From Tissierellales bacterium (lineage in GTDB: Bacteria > Bacillota > Clostridia > Tissierellales > Sedimentibacteraceae): DNA of 64,000 nucleotides. The stretch covers positions 62,001 to 126,000 of the forward strand of contig JAHDQO010000004.1 of the NCBI GenBank assembly GCA_018433765.1. The letters run 5' to 3'. Position numbers and translations under genes: made by a program. Below are positions 25,048 to 34,612 of this stretch, piece after piece. Every line of letters starts with the position of its first letter. Positions within the stretch are counted from its first letter, which is position 1. The notes below the pieces were generated by a model. It saw nothing but the letters and a program-made list of their open reading frames with translations, did not search any database and was not told where the DNA came from.

Positions 25048-26118
25048 TTATTCTAGTATAATTATATCACTTAATTCTTCATCGCTCAAATCTAAATGGT
25101 AGAATAATTTATAAAATGTTTTTACTTCTTCTTTAATATTGAAGTCATAATAATCAGGATATAAAAGCTCTGAAAGCCAAACTACACCTATAATTCTATT
25201 AGGACCTGATGGTCTATCAAACCAACTAAATGGAACTTTTGGTATAGCATATACATTTGAATTTTTGACTGCTGTTATAGTAGAGAAATCAGCATTATTC
25301 ATAATTTCCTCTACTGCCATGTTACCTGTTAACTGCTGTTTAGGCTCTCCATTAATAATCATTATTTCTGGGTCATAACTTATAATTTGCTCTAGTGACA
25401 CATCAACCCTACCTTTAGTACCTGCATCTGCTATAATATTGTCTGCATTAACTACATCAAATACTTTAGCAGCAGATGTACCTTGAGGTGCTGTATTGAG
25501 AGAATTAGATCCATTTCCATAATATGCTTTTACTTTATCCTCATCTTTAACATCTACATTTTTAACAGTATTAAATACTTTTAATGCATAATTACTCAAC
25601 TGTTTTGCCTTTTCTTCTTCTTGCAAAACATCTCCTAAAAATGTATAAACTTTATCACTGTTTGTTAATTCTCCATCTATTACTACTACAGGTATACCTA
25701 TTTTTTCTTGTAGTGAATCAGCGTTTTCTTTAGTTGTATCATTTAAATCACCTGAATAAATTATAACTTCAGGACCTGCCTTTATAATTGCTTCTGTGTT
25801 AAAATTTTGACTCATTCCATATGCTTCCAAGTCACGATATTTAGGAAGAATATACTCTTTTTCATATTCATTAAGTGAATAATTCCATCCTAATAACTTA
25901 TCTGGATTAATAGTATAAATAAAAATTGTCTCAACAGGTCCAGATCCGCAAGCTTTATTAATTGTAGTTGGTAATGTAACTTCTCTACCAACCATATCTG
26001 TTATAACTTTAGTTTTCTGAGGTTCTTGATTATTGTTTTCTGTACTGCATCCACTTAACGATGCAAGTCCAATTATTAAGACTATACATACAAGTACTAA
26101 TGTCTTTCTCTTATTCAT
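25048..26118 (-). CDS. ABC importer substrate-binding lipoprotein (FepB/BtuF/MolA-like)
   Basis: A 356-residue lipoprotein (lipobox LSGC, Cys about 24) of the PF01497 class that binds iron chelates, corrinoids or, in the MolA branch, molybdate. It has a DMVGREVTLPTTINKACGSG start to the mature lobe, a long central helix, and a GNMAVEEIMNNADFSTITAVKNSNVYAIP C-lobe. No cluster of ligand residues settles the substrate. It is divergent from the permease and ATPase genes, and the modE-like gene follows it. That context favours an oxyanion such as molybdate over iron. Confidence 0.88.
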   Translation of the reverse strand: MNKRKTLVLVCIVLIIGLASLSGCSTENNNQEPQKTKVITDMVGREVTLPTTINKACGSGPVETIFIYTINPDKLLGWNYSLNEYEKEYILPKYRDLEAYGMSQNFNTEAIIKAGPEVIIYSGDLNDTTKENADSLQEKIGIPVVVIDGELTNSDKVYTFLGDVLQEEEKAKQLSNYALKVFNTVKNVDVKDEDKVKAYYGNGSNSLNTAPQGTSAAKVFDVVNADNIIADAGTKGRVDVSLEQIISYDPEIMIINGEPKQQLTGNMAVEEIMNNADFSTITAVKNSNVYAIPKVPFSWFDRPSGPNRIIGVVWLSELLYPDYYDFNIKEEVKTFYKLFYHLDLSDEELSDIIILE

Positions 26119-26247
26119 TCTATTGTTTCCTCCTATTATTTTTGTGTTTAAAAGTCTGGCAAATGTATTTTATTTAATTATTTGTGAAATTTTTGTTTTT
26201 TATCCACAAAATAATTATCATCCATCTAGCCATAACCTAATATTATA

Positions 26248-26276
26248 TTGACATTTAGCCGTAAAAGCGTTATACT
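26248..26276 (+). promoter_or_regulatory. Promoter of the FecCD-type permease gene
   Basis: Consensus -35 TTGACA (26248-26253), 17-base spacer, -10 TATACT (26271-26276); predicted start near 26283. It is overlapped by the ModE-like inverted repeat. Confidence 0.75.
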
Positions 26277-26292
26277 CTAATAAGTATAATGC
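26267..26292. promoter_or_regulatory. ModE-like operator
   Basis: Inverted repeat GCGTTATACT-N6-AGTATAATGC (9 of 10 arm positions match). It resembles the CGTTATAT-N-ATATAACG shape of ModE boxes. It covers the -10 box and start site of the plus-strand promoter and lies between divergent transporter genes, one transcript of which carries the ModE-type regulator. Confidence 0.65.
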
Positions 26293-26354
26293 TGTAGTTA
26301 GTATACACTAATTAATTACAATTGTCAAAATAAAATATTAATTGGAGTTTTTAT

Positions 26355-27374
26355 ATGAAAATCTCAGACAAGCGTATTAACAACAGAAATTTAATTTTAA
26401 TATTACTATTTGGAAATATATTATTATCATTAATCTCAATTTATATTGGGTTTTATTCAATATCTATTAAAGAAGTATTTTTAACTTTAATTAACCCTTT
26501 ATTTAATAATAATTTGATAAATTCAGCACCTCAAGCTGTTACAATTATATTTAATATAAGATTACCTAGAATATTTTCTGCACTTATTATTGGTGCAGCT
26601 CTAGCAGTATCAGGAGCAGCCTATCAAGGGATGTTTAAAAATCCCCTTGTTTCTCCAGATATTTTAGGTGTGTCATCTGGTGCAGGATTTGGTGCAGCTT
26701 TAGCTATATCATTTGGACTGCCTTATTATCAGGTGCAGTTGTCGGCTTTTATCGGAGGAATAATAGTTGTTTTTTTAACTGATTTTATTAGTAGAAGAAT
26801 GAAGTTTAATCAAATAGTTAACTTAATACTTATTGGAACTATGCTTAATGCAGTTTGTACGTCATTAATAACTTTACTTAAATACATTGGAGATACTAAT
26901 GAAACTCTTCCTGCGATAACTTTTTGGCTAATGGGAAGTTTATCAAAGATAACTAAAGAAGGAGTTATCTTTACTATAATACCAATGATTGTTGGTTTTA
27001 CTATTATATATATCATGAGGTGGAGAATCAACATATTAACTTTAGGTGATGAAGAGGCACAAAGCTTAGGTATTAATCCAAAATTGAATAGGAGTATTAT
27101 AATTTTTGGTGCGACTTTGCTTAGTGCTTCAGCAGTTTGTCTAGGTGGAATAATAGGTTGGATTGGACTAATGATACCTCATATAGGTCGTAAAATTAGC
27201 GGTGCCAACTATAAGACTTTATATCCAATAACTGCACTTCTTGGATCAGGATTTTTGCTTATTATGGACAACTTTGCAAGGGCTTTACTTAACATAGAAA
27301 TTCCAATTAGTATTTTAACATCATTTATAGGAGCACCATTCTTTATTTTACTTATATCAAAAAAAGAAGAATAA
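26355..27374 (+). CDS. FecCD/BtuC family ABC importer permease
   Basis: A 339-residue membrane protein with about ten membrane helices. The FecCD family motifs are clear: RLPRIFSALIIGAALAVSGAAYQGMFKNPLVSPDILGVSSGAGFGAAL and GIIGWIGLMIPHIGRKI, with the cytoplasmic loop that docks the ATPase. It forms the homodimeric channel of a type II importer. TTGGAG precedes the ATG. It is followed 59 bases later by the ATPase gene. The ModE-like operator in its promoter suggests molybdate/tungstate import, as in MolBCA, rather than a siderophore. Confidence 0.92.
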   Translation: MKISDKRINNRNLILILLFGNILLSLISIYIGFYSISIKEVFLTLINPLFNNNLINSAPQAVTIIFNIRLPRIFSALIIGAALAVSGAAYQGMFKNPLVSPDILGVSSGAGFGAALAISFGLPYYQVQLSAFIGGIIVVFLTDFISRRMKFNQIVNLILIGTMLNAVCTSLITLLKYIGDTNETLPAITFWLMGSLSKITKEGVIFTIIPMIVGFTIIYIMRWRINILTLGDEEAQSLGINPKLNRSIIIFGATLLSASAVCLGGIIGWIGLMIPHIGRKISGANYKTLYPITALLGSGFLLIMDNFARALLNIEIPISILTSFIGAPFFILLISKKEE

Positions 27375-27433
27375 ATATTAATTGTCGTAAATTAGGAAAT
27401 TGTTTAAACAGAATTTAGTTAGGAGGAATAATA

Positions 27434-28216
27434 ATGAAACTTCAAATTAATAATCTATATGGCGGCTATGGCAAATCAGATATATTAAAAGGAATATCTT
27501 TTTCAGTTAATACAGGAGAGATACTATATATTGTGGGTAAGAATGGAAGTGGAAAGTCTACCATATTTAAATTTTTATTAAGATTTTTAACTCCTTCTAA
27601 AGGAGAAATTTTGCTTAATGATAAACCTATTGAAACTTATAGTACTAAAGAGTTTGCTAAATTTATTGCTTATATACCTCAATCACACAACACAGTTTTT
27701 GGCTATAATGTATTAGATATTGTTATGATGGGAAGAACACCTCATTTAACTAATTTAGGGTCTCCATCTAGCGAAGATTACCAAAAAGCTGTTGATACAC
27801 TTAAACTTCTAGGAATTAGTCATATGGCAAATAAGAACTACACTAAATTAAGTGGAGGAGAAAGACAATTAGTCTTAATAGCTAGAGCAATTTGTCAAGA
27901 TGCTAAATTACTAATTATGGACGAGCCTACTGCAAATTTAGATTATTCTAATCAGCAAATTATATTAAATACTATACAGAAGTTATCAGAGTCAGGATAT
28001 ACAATAATAATGTCAACCCACAGTATAGATCAGCCATTAGCTACATCAAGCAAAATACTGCTTATAAAGAAAGGTAAATCTATAGCATACGGAAATACTA
28101 CTGAAACATTAACTTCTGATTTTCTTGAATGTATTTATGGAATTCCAATGGACATACTTAGTGTATTAGATAGGAACGGAAATAAAAGGAATGTATGTCT
28201 TCCGCTTATATCATAA
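27434..28216 (+). CDS. FecE/BtuD family ABC importer ATPase
   Basis: A 260-residue ATPase with Walker A GKNGSGKST (about 36-44), Q-loop YIPQSH, signature KLSGGERQL, Walker B LLIMDEP and switch His in MSTHSIDQP. It is the FepC/BtuD type that works with the FecCD permease immediately upstream. AGGAGG lies before the ATG. A terminator follows 9 bases after the stop. Confidence 0.93.
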   Translation: MKLQINNLYGGYGKSDILKGISFSVNTGEILYIVGKNGSGKSTIFKFLLRFLTPSKGEILLNDKPIETYSTKEFAKFIAYIPQSHNTVFGYNVLDIVMMGRTPHLTNLGSPSSEDYQKAVDTLKLLGISHMANKNYTKLSGGERQLVLIARAICQDAKLLIMDEPTANLDYSNQQIILNTIQKLSESGYTIIMSTHSIDQPLATSSKILLIKKGKSIAYGNTTETLTSDFLECIYGIPMDILSVLDRNGNKRNVCLPLIS

Positions 28217-28224
28217 TAAATATT

Positions 28225-28265
28225 AAAAAAATACCTTCTGGACATTTTCCATTAGGTATTTTTTT
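28225..28265 (+). terminator. Terminator of the importer operon
   Basis: 12-base arms AAAAAAATACCT/AGGTATTTTTTT enclose a loop with its own small TGGA/TCCA stem, ending in a T-run. The rest of the gap to pyrE (to 28484) shows no gene. Confidence 0.75.
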
Positions 28266-28484
28266 AATATATTTTGTATTATTTTATATTTACTCATATA
28301 AAGAAACTAACATGCCAAATTAAGTTGGAAAGTCAACTTTATTCCATAACTCACATGTTTTTTTTATCTGAAATAAAAACCTACTTACAAAAGTTATCCA
28401 CAATCTTTAATTTTATTATATAGGAAATCCACAATATTGTACATTTCATGTTAATAAAACTTTAAATATATGTTCAGGCTTTTA

Positions 28485-29051
28485 TTAATTCATTTTCCTG
28501 CTTCCCGGTTTTACTGCGTCTGTTCCTTCTTTACAAAGTGGACAATCTTCTTTATCGTATGTATCAAATATTAGTTCAACTGCACTATAAATAGGTAAGT
28601 CTATGTCGCTTGCTTTTCTATCAACTATACATCCTATACCTATAACTTTTCCTCCATAGCTTTCAAGTACTTTGGCAGTTTCTAATGATGATTTTCCTGT
28701 TGTTATAACGTCTTCCATGATTAAGATTTTTTCGCCTTCTTTAATTTCAAAACCTCTTCTTAATTCCATTTTATTGTCAACTCTCTCAGTAAATATAGTT
28801 CTAATATTAAGCTGTCGACCCAACTCATACGCTGCTCTTATTCCACCCATTGCTGGCCCAACTATTACATCTATGTCTAAATCCTTAACTTTTTCAGCTA
28901 CTAATGAAATTACAGCTTCTGCTTTTTTTGGGTACTGCATTAATTTAGCACATTGACAGTATCTATTACTGTGTCTACCTGACGACAATAAAAAATGTCC
29001 CTCTAACAAAGCTTCACTCTCTTTCAGAATTTCTATTACATTTATACCCAT
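28485..29051 (-). CDS. pyrE: Orotate phosphoribosyltransferase PyrE
   Basis: A 188-residue enzyme joining orotate to PRPP to form OMP. The PRPP motif [14 protein letters not shown] is clear, and [19 protein letters not shown] at the N terminus and [19 protein letters not shown] complete the family pattern. The start is taken at MGINVIEIL (29051), since AAGGAG lies 9 bases upstream; an extension to 29096 has no ribosome site. It is the last gene of the pyr cluster, separated from pyrD by a repeat block. Confidence 0.95.
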   Translation of the reverse strand: MGINVIEILKESEALLEGHFLLSSGRHSNRYCQCAKLMQYPKKAEAVISLVAEKVKDLDIDVIVGPAMGGIRAAYELGRQLNIRTIFTERVDNKMELRRGFEIKEGEKILIMEDVITTGKSSLETAKVLESYGGKVIGIGCIVDRKASDIDLPIYSAVELIFDTYDKEDCPLCKEGTDAVKPGSRKMN

Positions 29052-29080
29052 TACTCTTTTTCTCCTTTTATAAAATTTTT

Positions 29081-29257
29081 TACCACAGAAAAACACAGGA
29101 CACTGATTGTGCTTCGCACTTCCTAAGTTAAAAACTAAAAGTTAATAGTTAAAAGTTTTGGTCAATTTACTCATACTTCGTAAATCTTTTTATTATTAAT
29201 GTTTTACGTAGTAAAAACACAATAACTTTTATCTTTTCACTTTTAACTATTATCTTA
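29081..29257 (-). repeat. Composite repeat abutting the pyrD stop
   Basis: After the pyrD stop (minus strand) come GATAATAGTTAAAAGTGAAAAGATAAAAG blocks, a TTTTTACTACGTAAAA hairpin, a TTTACGAAGTATGAGTAAA block and AGTTAAAAACTAAAAGT-type runs. A CCTGTGTTTTTCTGTGG stretch of the ACCACAGAAA type comes last. The order agrees with the other copies. Confidence 0.65.
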
Positions 29258-30157
29258 AACGATTCCTCTTATTTCGTTAAGGTCTTTAATTCCTTCTTTA
29301 TCCATAAATTCTGTTATCTCATTTATTATATCTAAACATATGTCTGGTTTTACAAAGTTAGCTGTACCTATTTGTATAAGAGAAGCACCAGCCATAATAA
29401 ATTCTATGACATCTTTTCCTGTAGTTATGCCACCTATTCCACAAACAGGTATACTAACTGCTTTGCACACTTCATGAACCATTCTGAGAGCTACAGGCTT
29501 TACTGCTGGTCCTGATAATCCTGCATAAGTATTTTCAAAAACAGGTTTTCTTTTATAGATATCTACTGCCATACCTTTTAATGTATTAATTAATGAAATT
29601 GCATCAGCTCCTGCTTTCTCACAAGTAACAGCCATATCAGAAATATTTTCAGCATTTGGTGAAAGCTTAACCATAAGAGGTTTACTACAAACTTTTCTTA
29701 CTTCTTTTACTACTTCATATGCTATTTCTGATTTAATACCAAAAGCCATACCACCACTTTTTACATTTGGACATGAAATATTTAGTTCTAATATATCTAT
29801 ATCAGTCTTATTAAGCTTTTTAACTCCTTCTAAATAGTCTTCTATAGTACCTCCTCCAAGATTTGCTATTATCTTAGTATTGTATTTTTTCATTTTTGGA
29901 AGTTCTTCAGATATAAATTTTTCAACTCCTGGATTTTGAAGGCCTATACTATTCATCATACCCATTGGAGTTTCCCACAATCTTGTCCCTTTATTCCCTT
30001 CTTTAGGCTTAATTGTTAGTCCTTTACTGCATATTCCTCCAAGTATAGATATATCATAAACTTGAACATATTCCTCACCAAACCCAAAGGTTCCTGAAGC
30101 AGTTAAAATAGGATTTTTAAAGTCCATATTTAAAACATTAACTTTCAAATTTGCCAT
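29255..30157 (-). CDS. pyrD: Dihydroorotate dehydrogenase B, catalytic subunit PyrD (class 1B)
   Basis: A 300-residue FMN enzyme that oxidises dihydroorotate to orotate. The active-site Cys lies in [14 protein letters not shown], the catalytic base position of class 1 enzymes. [26 protein letters not shown] and [28 protein letters not shown] are family blocks. Class 1B works with PyrK, encoded just upstream, to pass electrons to NAD. The ribosome site AAAGGAG is 13 bases from the ATG, which is long. Confidence 0.96.
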   Translation of the reverse strand: MANLKVNVLNMDFKNPILTASGTFGFGEEYVQVYDISILGGICSKGLTIKPKEGNKGTRLWETPMGMMNSIGLQNPGVEKFISEELPKMKKYNTKIIANLGGGTIEDYLEGVKKLNKTDIDILELNISCPNVKSGGMAFGIKSEIAYEVVKEVRKVCSKPLMVKLSPNAENISDMAVTCEKAGADAISLINTLKGMAVDIYKRKPVFENTYAGLSGPAVKPVALRMVHEVCKAVSIPVCGIGGITTGKDVIEFIMAGASLIQIGTANFVKPDICLDIINEITEFMDKEGIKDLNEIRGIV

Positions 30158-30183
30158 ATCTTTTTATTAACTCCTTTAAATTT

Positions 30184-30254
30184 CCATAACTTTACACTTT
30201 TCACTTTTATCTTTTATTTTCTTTTGTTTCTCGTTCGATTTACGCTAGTAAATC
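30184..30254 (-). repeat. Repeat module containing the pyrK stop
   Basis: The TAG stop of pyrK falls inside the palindrome GATTTACTAGCGTAAATC. It is followed on the minus strand by CGAACGAGAAAC, GATAAAAGTGAAAAGTGTAAAGTTATGG. It is a rearranged copy of the family seen at 19866-20516. Confidence 0.65.
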
Positions 30255-30976
30255 ATTAATTCTTCTCCGTTGAATACTGGTCCTTCTTTGCATACTCTTT
30301 GATTGCCTTTTTTTGTTTTCATAGCACAGCCCAAACATGCTCCTATACCGCACGCCATTCTGCTTTCAAGTGAAGCAAATACTTTGACATCATTTTCTCT
30401 ACACATTTGTATAACTTTTTCCATCATGATACTAGGACCACATGTTATTATTGTATCATAATCTTTAACATTTATTGAATTAGTTATATAACCTTTATCA
30501 CCTACACTACCATCTTCTGTAGCAACAACAACTTTATTAGAGTATCTTTCAAATTCTTCTAAACAGTAAGGTGTTTCTTTAAACCCTAAATAAGAATCTG
30601 TATTTTCTTTTTTTAATTTCTTTATTAAATAGAAAAGAGGTGCTATTCCAATTCCTCCTCCTATTACAGCAGTTTTACCTTTAATCTCCTGTAGATTAAA
30701 TCCGTTTCCTAGCGGCCCAAATAATTGTATTTCATGATTAGATAAGGTTTTACTAATCATTTCTGTACCATGTCCTTCTATTCTATATAAAAAAACAACT
30801 TTATTTTCTCCTACATCATATACGCTTATTGGTCTTGGAAGTAAAAATGAATTGTCTAATGTTTTAAGCATAAAAAACTGACCCGGATTAATTTTTCCAT
30901 CAAATTCAACTTCTAACTTATATATATTATTAATAATTTTATCGTTTTCTATTATTCTTCCAAAGCTACATTTCAT
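30245..30976 (-). CDS. pyrK: Dihydroorotate dehydrogenase B, electron transfer subunit PyrK
   Basis: A 243-residue subunit with an FAD domain (LLPRPISVYD), an NAD domain (GGGIGIAPLFYLI) and a C-terminal 2Fe-2S cluster: CGIGACLGCAMKTKKGNQRVC holds four Cys. It carries electrons from PyrD to NAD. Its end is encoded in a repeat palindrome, and its start overlaps pyrF by 11 bases. GGGAGG precedes the ATG. Confidence 0.96.
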   Translation of the reverse strand: MKCSFGRIIENDKIINNIYKLEVEFDGKINPGQFFMLKTLDNSFLLPRPISVYDVGENKVVFLYRIEGHGTEMISKTLSNHEIQLFGPLGNGFNLQEIKGKTAVIGGGIGIAPLFYLIKKLKKENTDSYLGFKETPYCLEEFERYSNKVVVATEDGSVGDKGYITNSINVKDYDTIITCGPSIMMEKVIQMCRENDVKVFASLESRMACGIGACLGCAMKTKKGNQRVCKEGPVFNGEELMIY

Positions 30977-31841
30977 TTTTTAATTCCTCCCATATCTCTT
31001 TTCTCATCTTTTCAACAGCATTTCTTGAACACTCTGCAAAATTCTTATCTCCATCTTCTTCTTTTTTATATGCAAGTAGTATTCCTCTTGAAGAATTAAC
31101 AATACCACCATTTCCATTTATTAAGTAGGGAACTACATCTTTCGCTCCACCACCTTGAGCCCCATATCCCGGAATTAATAGAAAGAGTGACTTTACTTTT
31201 TCTCTAAGCAAAGCTCCTTCCTCATTATTTGTGCATCCAACTACTCCGCCTATAGAGCTAAATCCACATTTACCTTTGTTTTTATCTGCAATATGTTGAA
31301 GTTTATATCCTACTGTATCATACAGTGTACTGCCACTTTGGTTTATACTATATTGAAAATCCTTAGCTCCTTTATTTGATGTTCTAACTAATACAAAAAT
31401 TCCTTTTTCATTATCATTTATATAACTTAAAAAAGGTTCTATACTGTCGTTTATACCCATGTATGGACTAAGTGTTATAAAGTCAGCCTCAAAGTCTCCT
31501 GTAAAATGTGCTTTTGCATACATTTCTGCTGTTTTAGATATATCTCCTCTTTTAATATCTGCTATAGATATACACCCTTTTTCTTTTATATATTTAAGTG
31601 TATCAGAATATACTTGTAATCCTTCTATTCCCATAGCTTCATAGTACGCTATCTGTACTTTATAGCAAGCTGCTATATCGTATGTAGCATCTATTATTTC
31701 TTTATTAAAGTTAAATACTGCTTCTTTTTTTGTTTTATATTTGTCAGCAAAACACTTAGGTATATATTCAAAATCCGTATCTAAGCCTACACAAACGTGT
31801 CCTTTTTTAGAAACATAATCAAATAATCTATCTACTATCAT
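30966..31841 (-). CDS. pyrF: Orotidine 5'-phosphate decarboxylase PyrF (type 2)
   Basis: A 291-residue enzyme giving UMP from OMP. The length and CVGLDTDFEYIPKCF start fit the longer type 2 family. The catalytic D-K-R-x-D block is in SIADIKRGDISKTAEMY. IPGYGAQGGGAKDVVPYL is the phosphate-gripping loop. AAAGGAG lies before the ATG. It overlaps pyrK, so the two are co-translated. Confidence 0.95.
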   Translation of the reverse strand: MIVDRLFDYVSKKGHVCVGLDTDFEYIPKCFADKYKTKKEAVFNFNKEIIDATYDIAACYKVQIAYYEAMGIEGLQVYSDTLKYIKEKGCISIADIKRGDISKTAEMYAKAHFTGDFEADFITLSPYMGINDSIEPFLSYINDNEKGIFVLVRTSNKGAKDFQYSINQSGSTLYDTVGYKLQHIADKNKGKCGFSSIGGVVGCTNNEEGALLREKVKSLFLLIPGYGAQGGGAKDVVPYLINGNGGIVNSSRGILLAYKKEEDGDKNFAECSRNAVEKMRKEIWEELKNEM

Positions 31842-31886
31842 TTCTGCTCCTTTATATTTATCTTTTTTTAAATTTAAAGCTGATGA

Positions 31887-33092
31887 TTAATCATCAGCTT
31901 TATTATATACAATTTTGCCACTTTTTATAGTCATTAATATTTCTCCAAAAACTTCAGAATCATTAAATGGAGAATTTTTCCCTTTTGATTTAAATTGATT
32001 AACATTTATTTTTGTTTTTTTATTTATATCTAAAAGAATGACGTCACCGTGGTATCCTTCTTTTATCAATCCCTTTTCAATTTGAATAATTTCTGCTGGT
32101 CTTTTTGACATTAATTCAGACAGTTTATTTAAACTTAATTTTTCTTCTTTAACTAGTTTAGTTAAACACAGCTGAAATGAAGTTTCAATACCGGATATAC
32201 CCGGACTTCCGTTTTTCTTATCTTCTTCTGTATGAGGTGCATGGTCTGTAGCAATTATATCCACATATCCATTTTTTATGGATTTAATTATAAAATCTAT
32301 ATCTTCTTGTGTTCTAAACGGAGGATTTACTCTATAAGTTAATTTATTATCAGCAAATATATGATGCGGTGTTACTTCACATGTTACATTTACACCCTTT
32401 TTCTTTGCTTCAATAATCATTTTAAGTGCTTCTTTTGTACTAACATGTGCCATATGAAGATTGCCTCCAGTAGTTTCACATGCATACAAATCTCTATTTG
32501 TCATATAATTCTCAGCTAATCTCATATCAGTTTTAGAAAAACTGTGATCTTCTGCGTGAGATATAACTACAAAGTTATTTTCTTTTGACAAAGTAAGAAC
32601 ATCTTTCATAATCTTACTATTCATCACACCTTTTCCATCATCAGAAAAAAACTTAACTGTACTATCTATATCTTTTAAGTGGTCAATGCTTTCGCCATTT
32701 AATTCACTAGTAATTGATACAACTTGTTCAACATCAATTAATCCTACTTCTTTTGCTCTTTGTTTTACAAAGTTAACTACATCCATTGTACTGCATACTG
32801 GATTTGTATTTGCCATAAGGACTACTGTTGTATATCCTCCCTTTACAGCTGCTCTACTTCCAGTTTCTATAGTTTCTTTATTTGTAAATCCAGGCTCTCT
32901 AAAATGTGCATGCAAGTCTATAAATGCAGGCATGAGTACCTTACCTGTACCATCAATCACTTGACATTTTTTTGATTTACTATCTTCTTGAGAAACTATT
33001 AGCCCATTTTCTATATAAACATTACTAATTTTATCGGTATATGCATCAATAATTCTAACATTTTTAATTAAAATATTATTATCTTCAACCAC
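31887..33092 (-). CDS. pyrC: Dihydroorotase PyrC
   Basis: A 401-residue zinc amidohydrolase closing carbamoyl-aspartate to dihydroorotate. The metal motif DLHAHFREPG supplies the first two His and the substrate Arg. The SHAEDHSF and HMAHVST blocks carry further His ligands, and IATDHAPHTEED has the catalytic Asp. The start is GTG with GGAAGAAGG six bases upstream. It is a class I enzyme by length and motifs, between pyrI and pyrF. Confidence 0.95.
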   Translation of the reverse strand: MVEDNNILIKNVRIIDAYTDKISNVYIENGLIVSQEDSKSKKCQVIDGTGKVLMPAFIDLHAHFREPGFTNKETIETGSRAAVKGGYTTVVLMANTNPVCSTMDVVNFVKQRAKEVGLIDVEQVVSITSELNGESIDHLKDIDSTVKFFSDDGKGVMNSKIMKDVLTLSKENNFVVISHAEDHSFSKTDMRLAENYMTNRDLYACETTGGNLHMAHVSTKEALKMIIEAKKKGVNVTCEVTPHHIFADNKLTYRVNPPFRTQEDIDFIIKSIKNGYVDIIATDHAPHTEEDKKNGSPGISGIETSFQLCLTKLVKEEKLSLNKLSELMSKRPAEIIQIEKGLIKEGYHGDVILLDINKKTKINVNQFKSKGKNSPFNDSEVFGEILMTIKSGKIVYNKADD

Positions 33093-33136
33093 TTTAAACC
33101 TTCTTCCATCAACTCTATTTTAATTTTGCATTCAAA

Positions 33137-33565
33137 TCATTTATTATTTTCATATGCTTGATCGCAATAAATACATCTATATATTCCATTATCTTTGTCT
33201 ACAAGCTTAAATCTCTGCTCTATTTCTTGCTCAATAGATGTTATACATCTTGGATTCTTACATTTAACCACATTAATTACTTCTTCAGGTAATTCCAATT
33301 TTATTTTATCAACAATTCTATCATTTTCTATAATATTTATTGTTATATTAGGATCTATAAATCCCAATACTTTTAAATCTATGTCTATAACATTTTCTAC
33401 TTTTATTATGTCTTTTTTTCCAAGTTTTTTACTCTTAACATTTTTAATAAGCGCAACTGAACAATCTAACTTATCAAGGTTTAAATAATTATATATTTCC
33501 ATTCCTAAACCAGCTTTTATATGGTCTATAACAATGCCTTTTTCAACACTATCAATTTTTAACAT
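33137..33565 (-). CDS. pyrI: Aspartate carbamoyltransferase regulatory subunit PyrI
   Basis: A 142-residue subunit that binds nucleotide effectors and holds catalytic trimers together. The N-terminal allosteric domain has [20 protein letters not shown]. The C-terminal zinc domain shows CKNPRC and CIYCDQ, four Cys in the usual spacing. Its ATG shares one base with the pyrB stop (TAATG), indicating coupling. PyrBI complexes suggest feedback control by nucleotides in addition to the RNA-level control upstream. Confidence 0.95.
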   Translation of the reverse strand: MLKIDSVEKGIVIDHIKAGLGMEIYNYLNLDKLDCSVALIKNVKSKKLGKKDIIKVENVIDIDLKVLGFIDPNITINIIENDRIVDKIKLELPEEVINVVKCKNPRCITSIEQEIEQRFKLVDKDNGIYRCIYCDQAYENNK

Positions 33566-34491
33566 TACTTCTCCACCCCCAATAATTTCATGATTAATGC
33601 CATTCTTACGAACATTCCATATTTAACTTGTTTAAAATAACATGCTCTAGGATCATCATCAATTTCTACTGATATTTCATTTACTCTTGGTAGTGGATGC
33701 AGTACTATCATGTCTTGCTTTGCATTTTTAAGTTTTTTCTTATCTAATATATAGCTGTCTTTTAGTCTCACATAATCTTCTTCATTGAAAAATCTTTCTC
33801 TCTGAACTCTAGTCATATATAGAATATCTAATTCTCCTATAACTTCTTCTATTCTTTCTACTTCTTTGAATTGTATATCTTTCTTTATTAATACTTCTTC
33901 TTTAATATAATCTGGGATTTTTAATTCTTCTGGTGAAATAAGTATAAATTTTATATTACTGTATCTAGATAAAGCCTTAATCAATGAATGGACAGTACGG
34001 CCAAACTTTAAATCTCCACATAATCCAATAGTAAAATCATTCAGCCTGCCTTTTAATGAACGAATGGTAAGTAAATCTGTAAGTGTCTGAGTAGGATGTT
34101 GGTGTCCTCCATCTCCTGCATTTATTACAGGTATATCAGATTTTAGTGATGCAACCTTTGGCGCACCTTCTTTAGGATGTCTCATAGCACATATATCGGC
34201 ATAACATGCTATAGTTTTAACAGTATCAGCTACACTTTCTCCTTTTGCAGCAGAACTTGAACCTGCTGATGAAAATCCAACTACACTTCCACCGAGTCTG
34301 TGCATAGCTGACTCAAAGCTCAATCTTGTTCTTGTACTTGGCTCATAAAATAATGTCGCTAAAATTTTTCCTTTACATACTTCCATGTAATCTTTTGGAT
34401 TTTTAATAATATCATCTGCTAAATTAAAAATTTGGTCTAACTGCTCTAATGATAAATCCATAGGGTCAATTAAATGTTTTCCTTTTAACAT
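33565..34491 (-). CDS. pyrB: Aspartate carbamoyltransferase catalytic subunit PyrB
   Basis: A 308-residue enzyme joining carbamoyl phosphate and aspartate. [14 protein letters not shown] carries the carbamoyl phosphate loop, HPTQTLTDL the aspartate-side residues and HPLPRVNEI the closing loop. Two adjacent ATG codons occur (34494 and 34491). The second has better spacing, 6 bases from AGGAGG, and fits family starts. The ribosome site is part of a PyrR-type RNA motif, so translation initiation may be controlled directly. Confidence 0.96.
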   Translation of the reverse strand: MLKGKHLIDPMDLSLEQLDQIFNLADDIIKNPKDYMEVCKGKILATLFYEPSTRTRLSFESAMHRLGGSVVGFSSAGSSSAAKGESVADTVKTIACYADICAMRHPKEGAPKVASLKSDIPVINAGDGGHQHPTQTLTDLLTIRSLKGRLNDFTIGLCGDLKFGRTVHSLIKALSRYSNIKFILISPEELKIPDYIKEEVLIKKDIQFKEVERIEEVIGELDILYMTRVQRERFFNEEDYVRLKDSYILDKKKLKNAKQDMIVLHPLPRVNEISVEIDDDPRACYFKQVKYGMFVRMALIMKLLGVEK

Positions 34492-34497
34492 CATAAT

Positions 34498-34530
34498 CCT
34501 CCTTTTTAGCCTCTCGGGACTAGTTTAAAG
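34498..34530 (-). promoter_or_regulatory. Second PyrR-type RNA-binding loop, overlapping the pyrB ribosome site
   Basis: On the minus strand: TTTAAACTAGTCCCGAGAGGCT followed at once by AAAAAGGAGG. The core GTCCCGAGAGGC matches the PyrR-binding consensus (ARUCCNGNGAGGYU). Because the motif flows into the Shine-Dalgarno sequence of pyrB, bound PyrR could block translation. Confidence 0.75.
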
Positions 34531-34542
34531 TTATTTTTACCA

Positions 34543-34577
34543 ATTAAAAAGCCTTCCATGCAAGGCAAAGGAAGGCT
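34543..34577 (-). terminator. pyrB leader: Transcription attenuator of the pyr operon
   Basis: On the minus strand AGCCTTCC...GGAAGGCT forms an 8-base-pair stem followed by TTTTT. It lies between the first PyrR loop and pyrB. The GGGAAGG segment at the end of the first loop can pair with CCTTCC of the terminator, giving the alternative antiterminator. Confidence 0.8.
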
Positions 34578-34612
34578 GCTTATAAGCCAAATTTTTCATA
34601 TTTATTAACAAT

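Noticed and set aside
26200-26208. Perfect DnaA box TTATCCACA in the importer intergenic region
   Set aside because: A single isolated box; about one such 9-mer is expected by chance in 64 kb of this base composition, so no role is claimed.
28394-28402. Perfect DnaA box TTATCCACA before pyrE
   Set aside because: Isolated, with only a weak partial match nearby; not enough for a DnaA-binding regulatory cluster.
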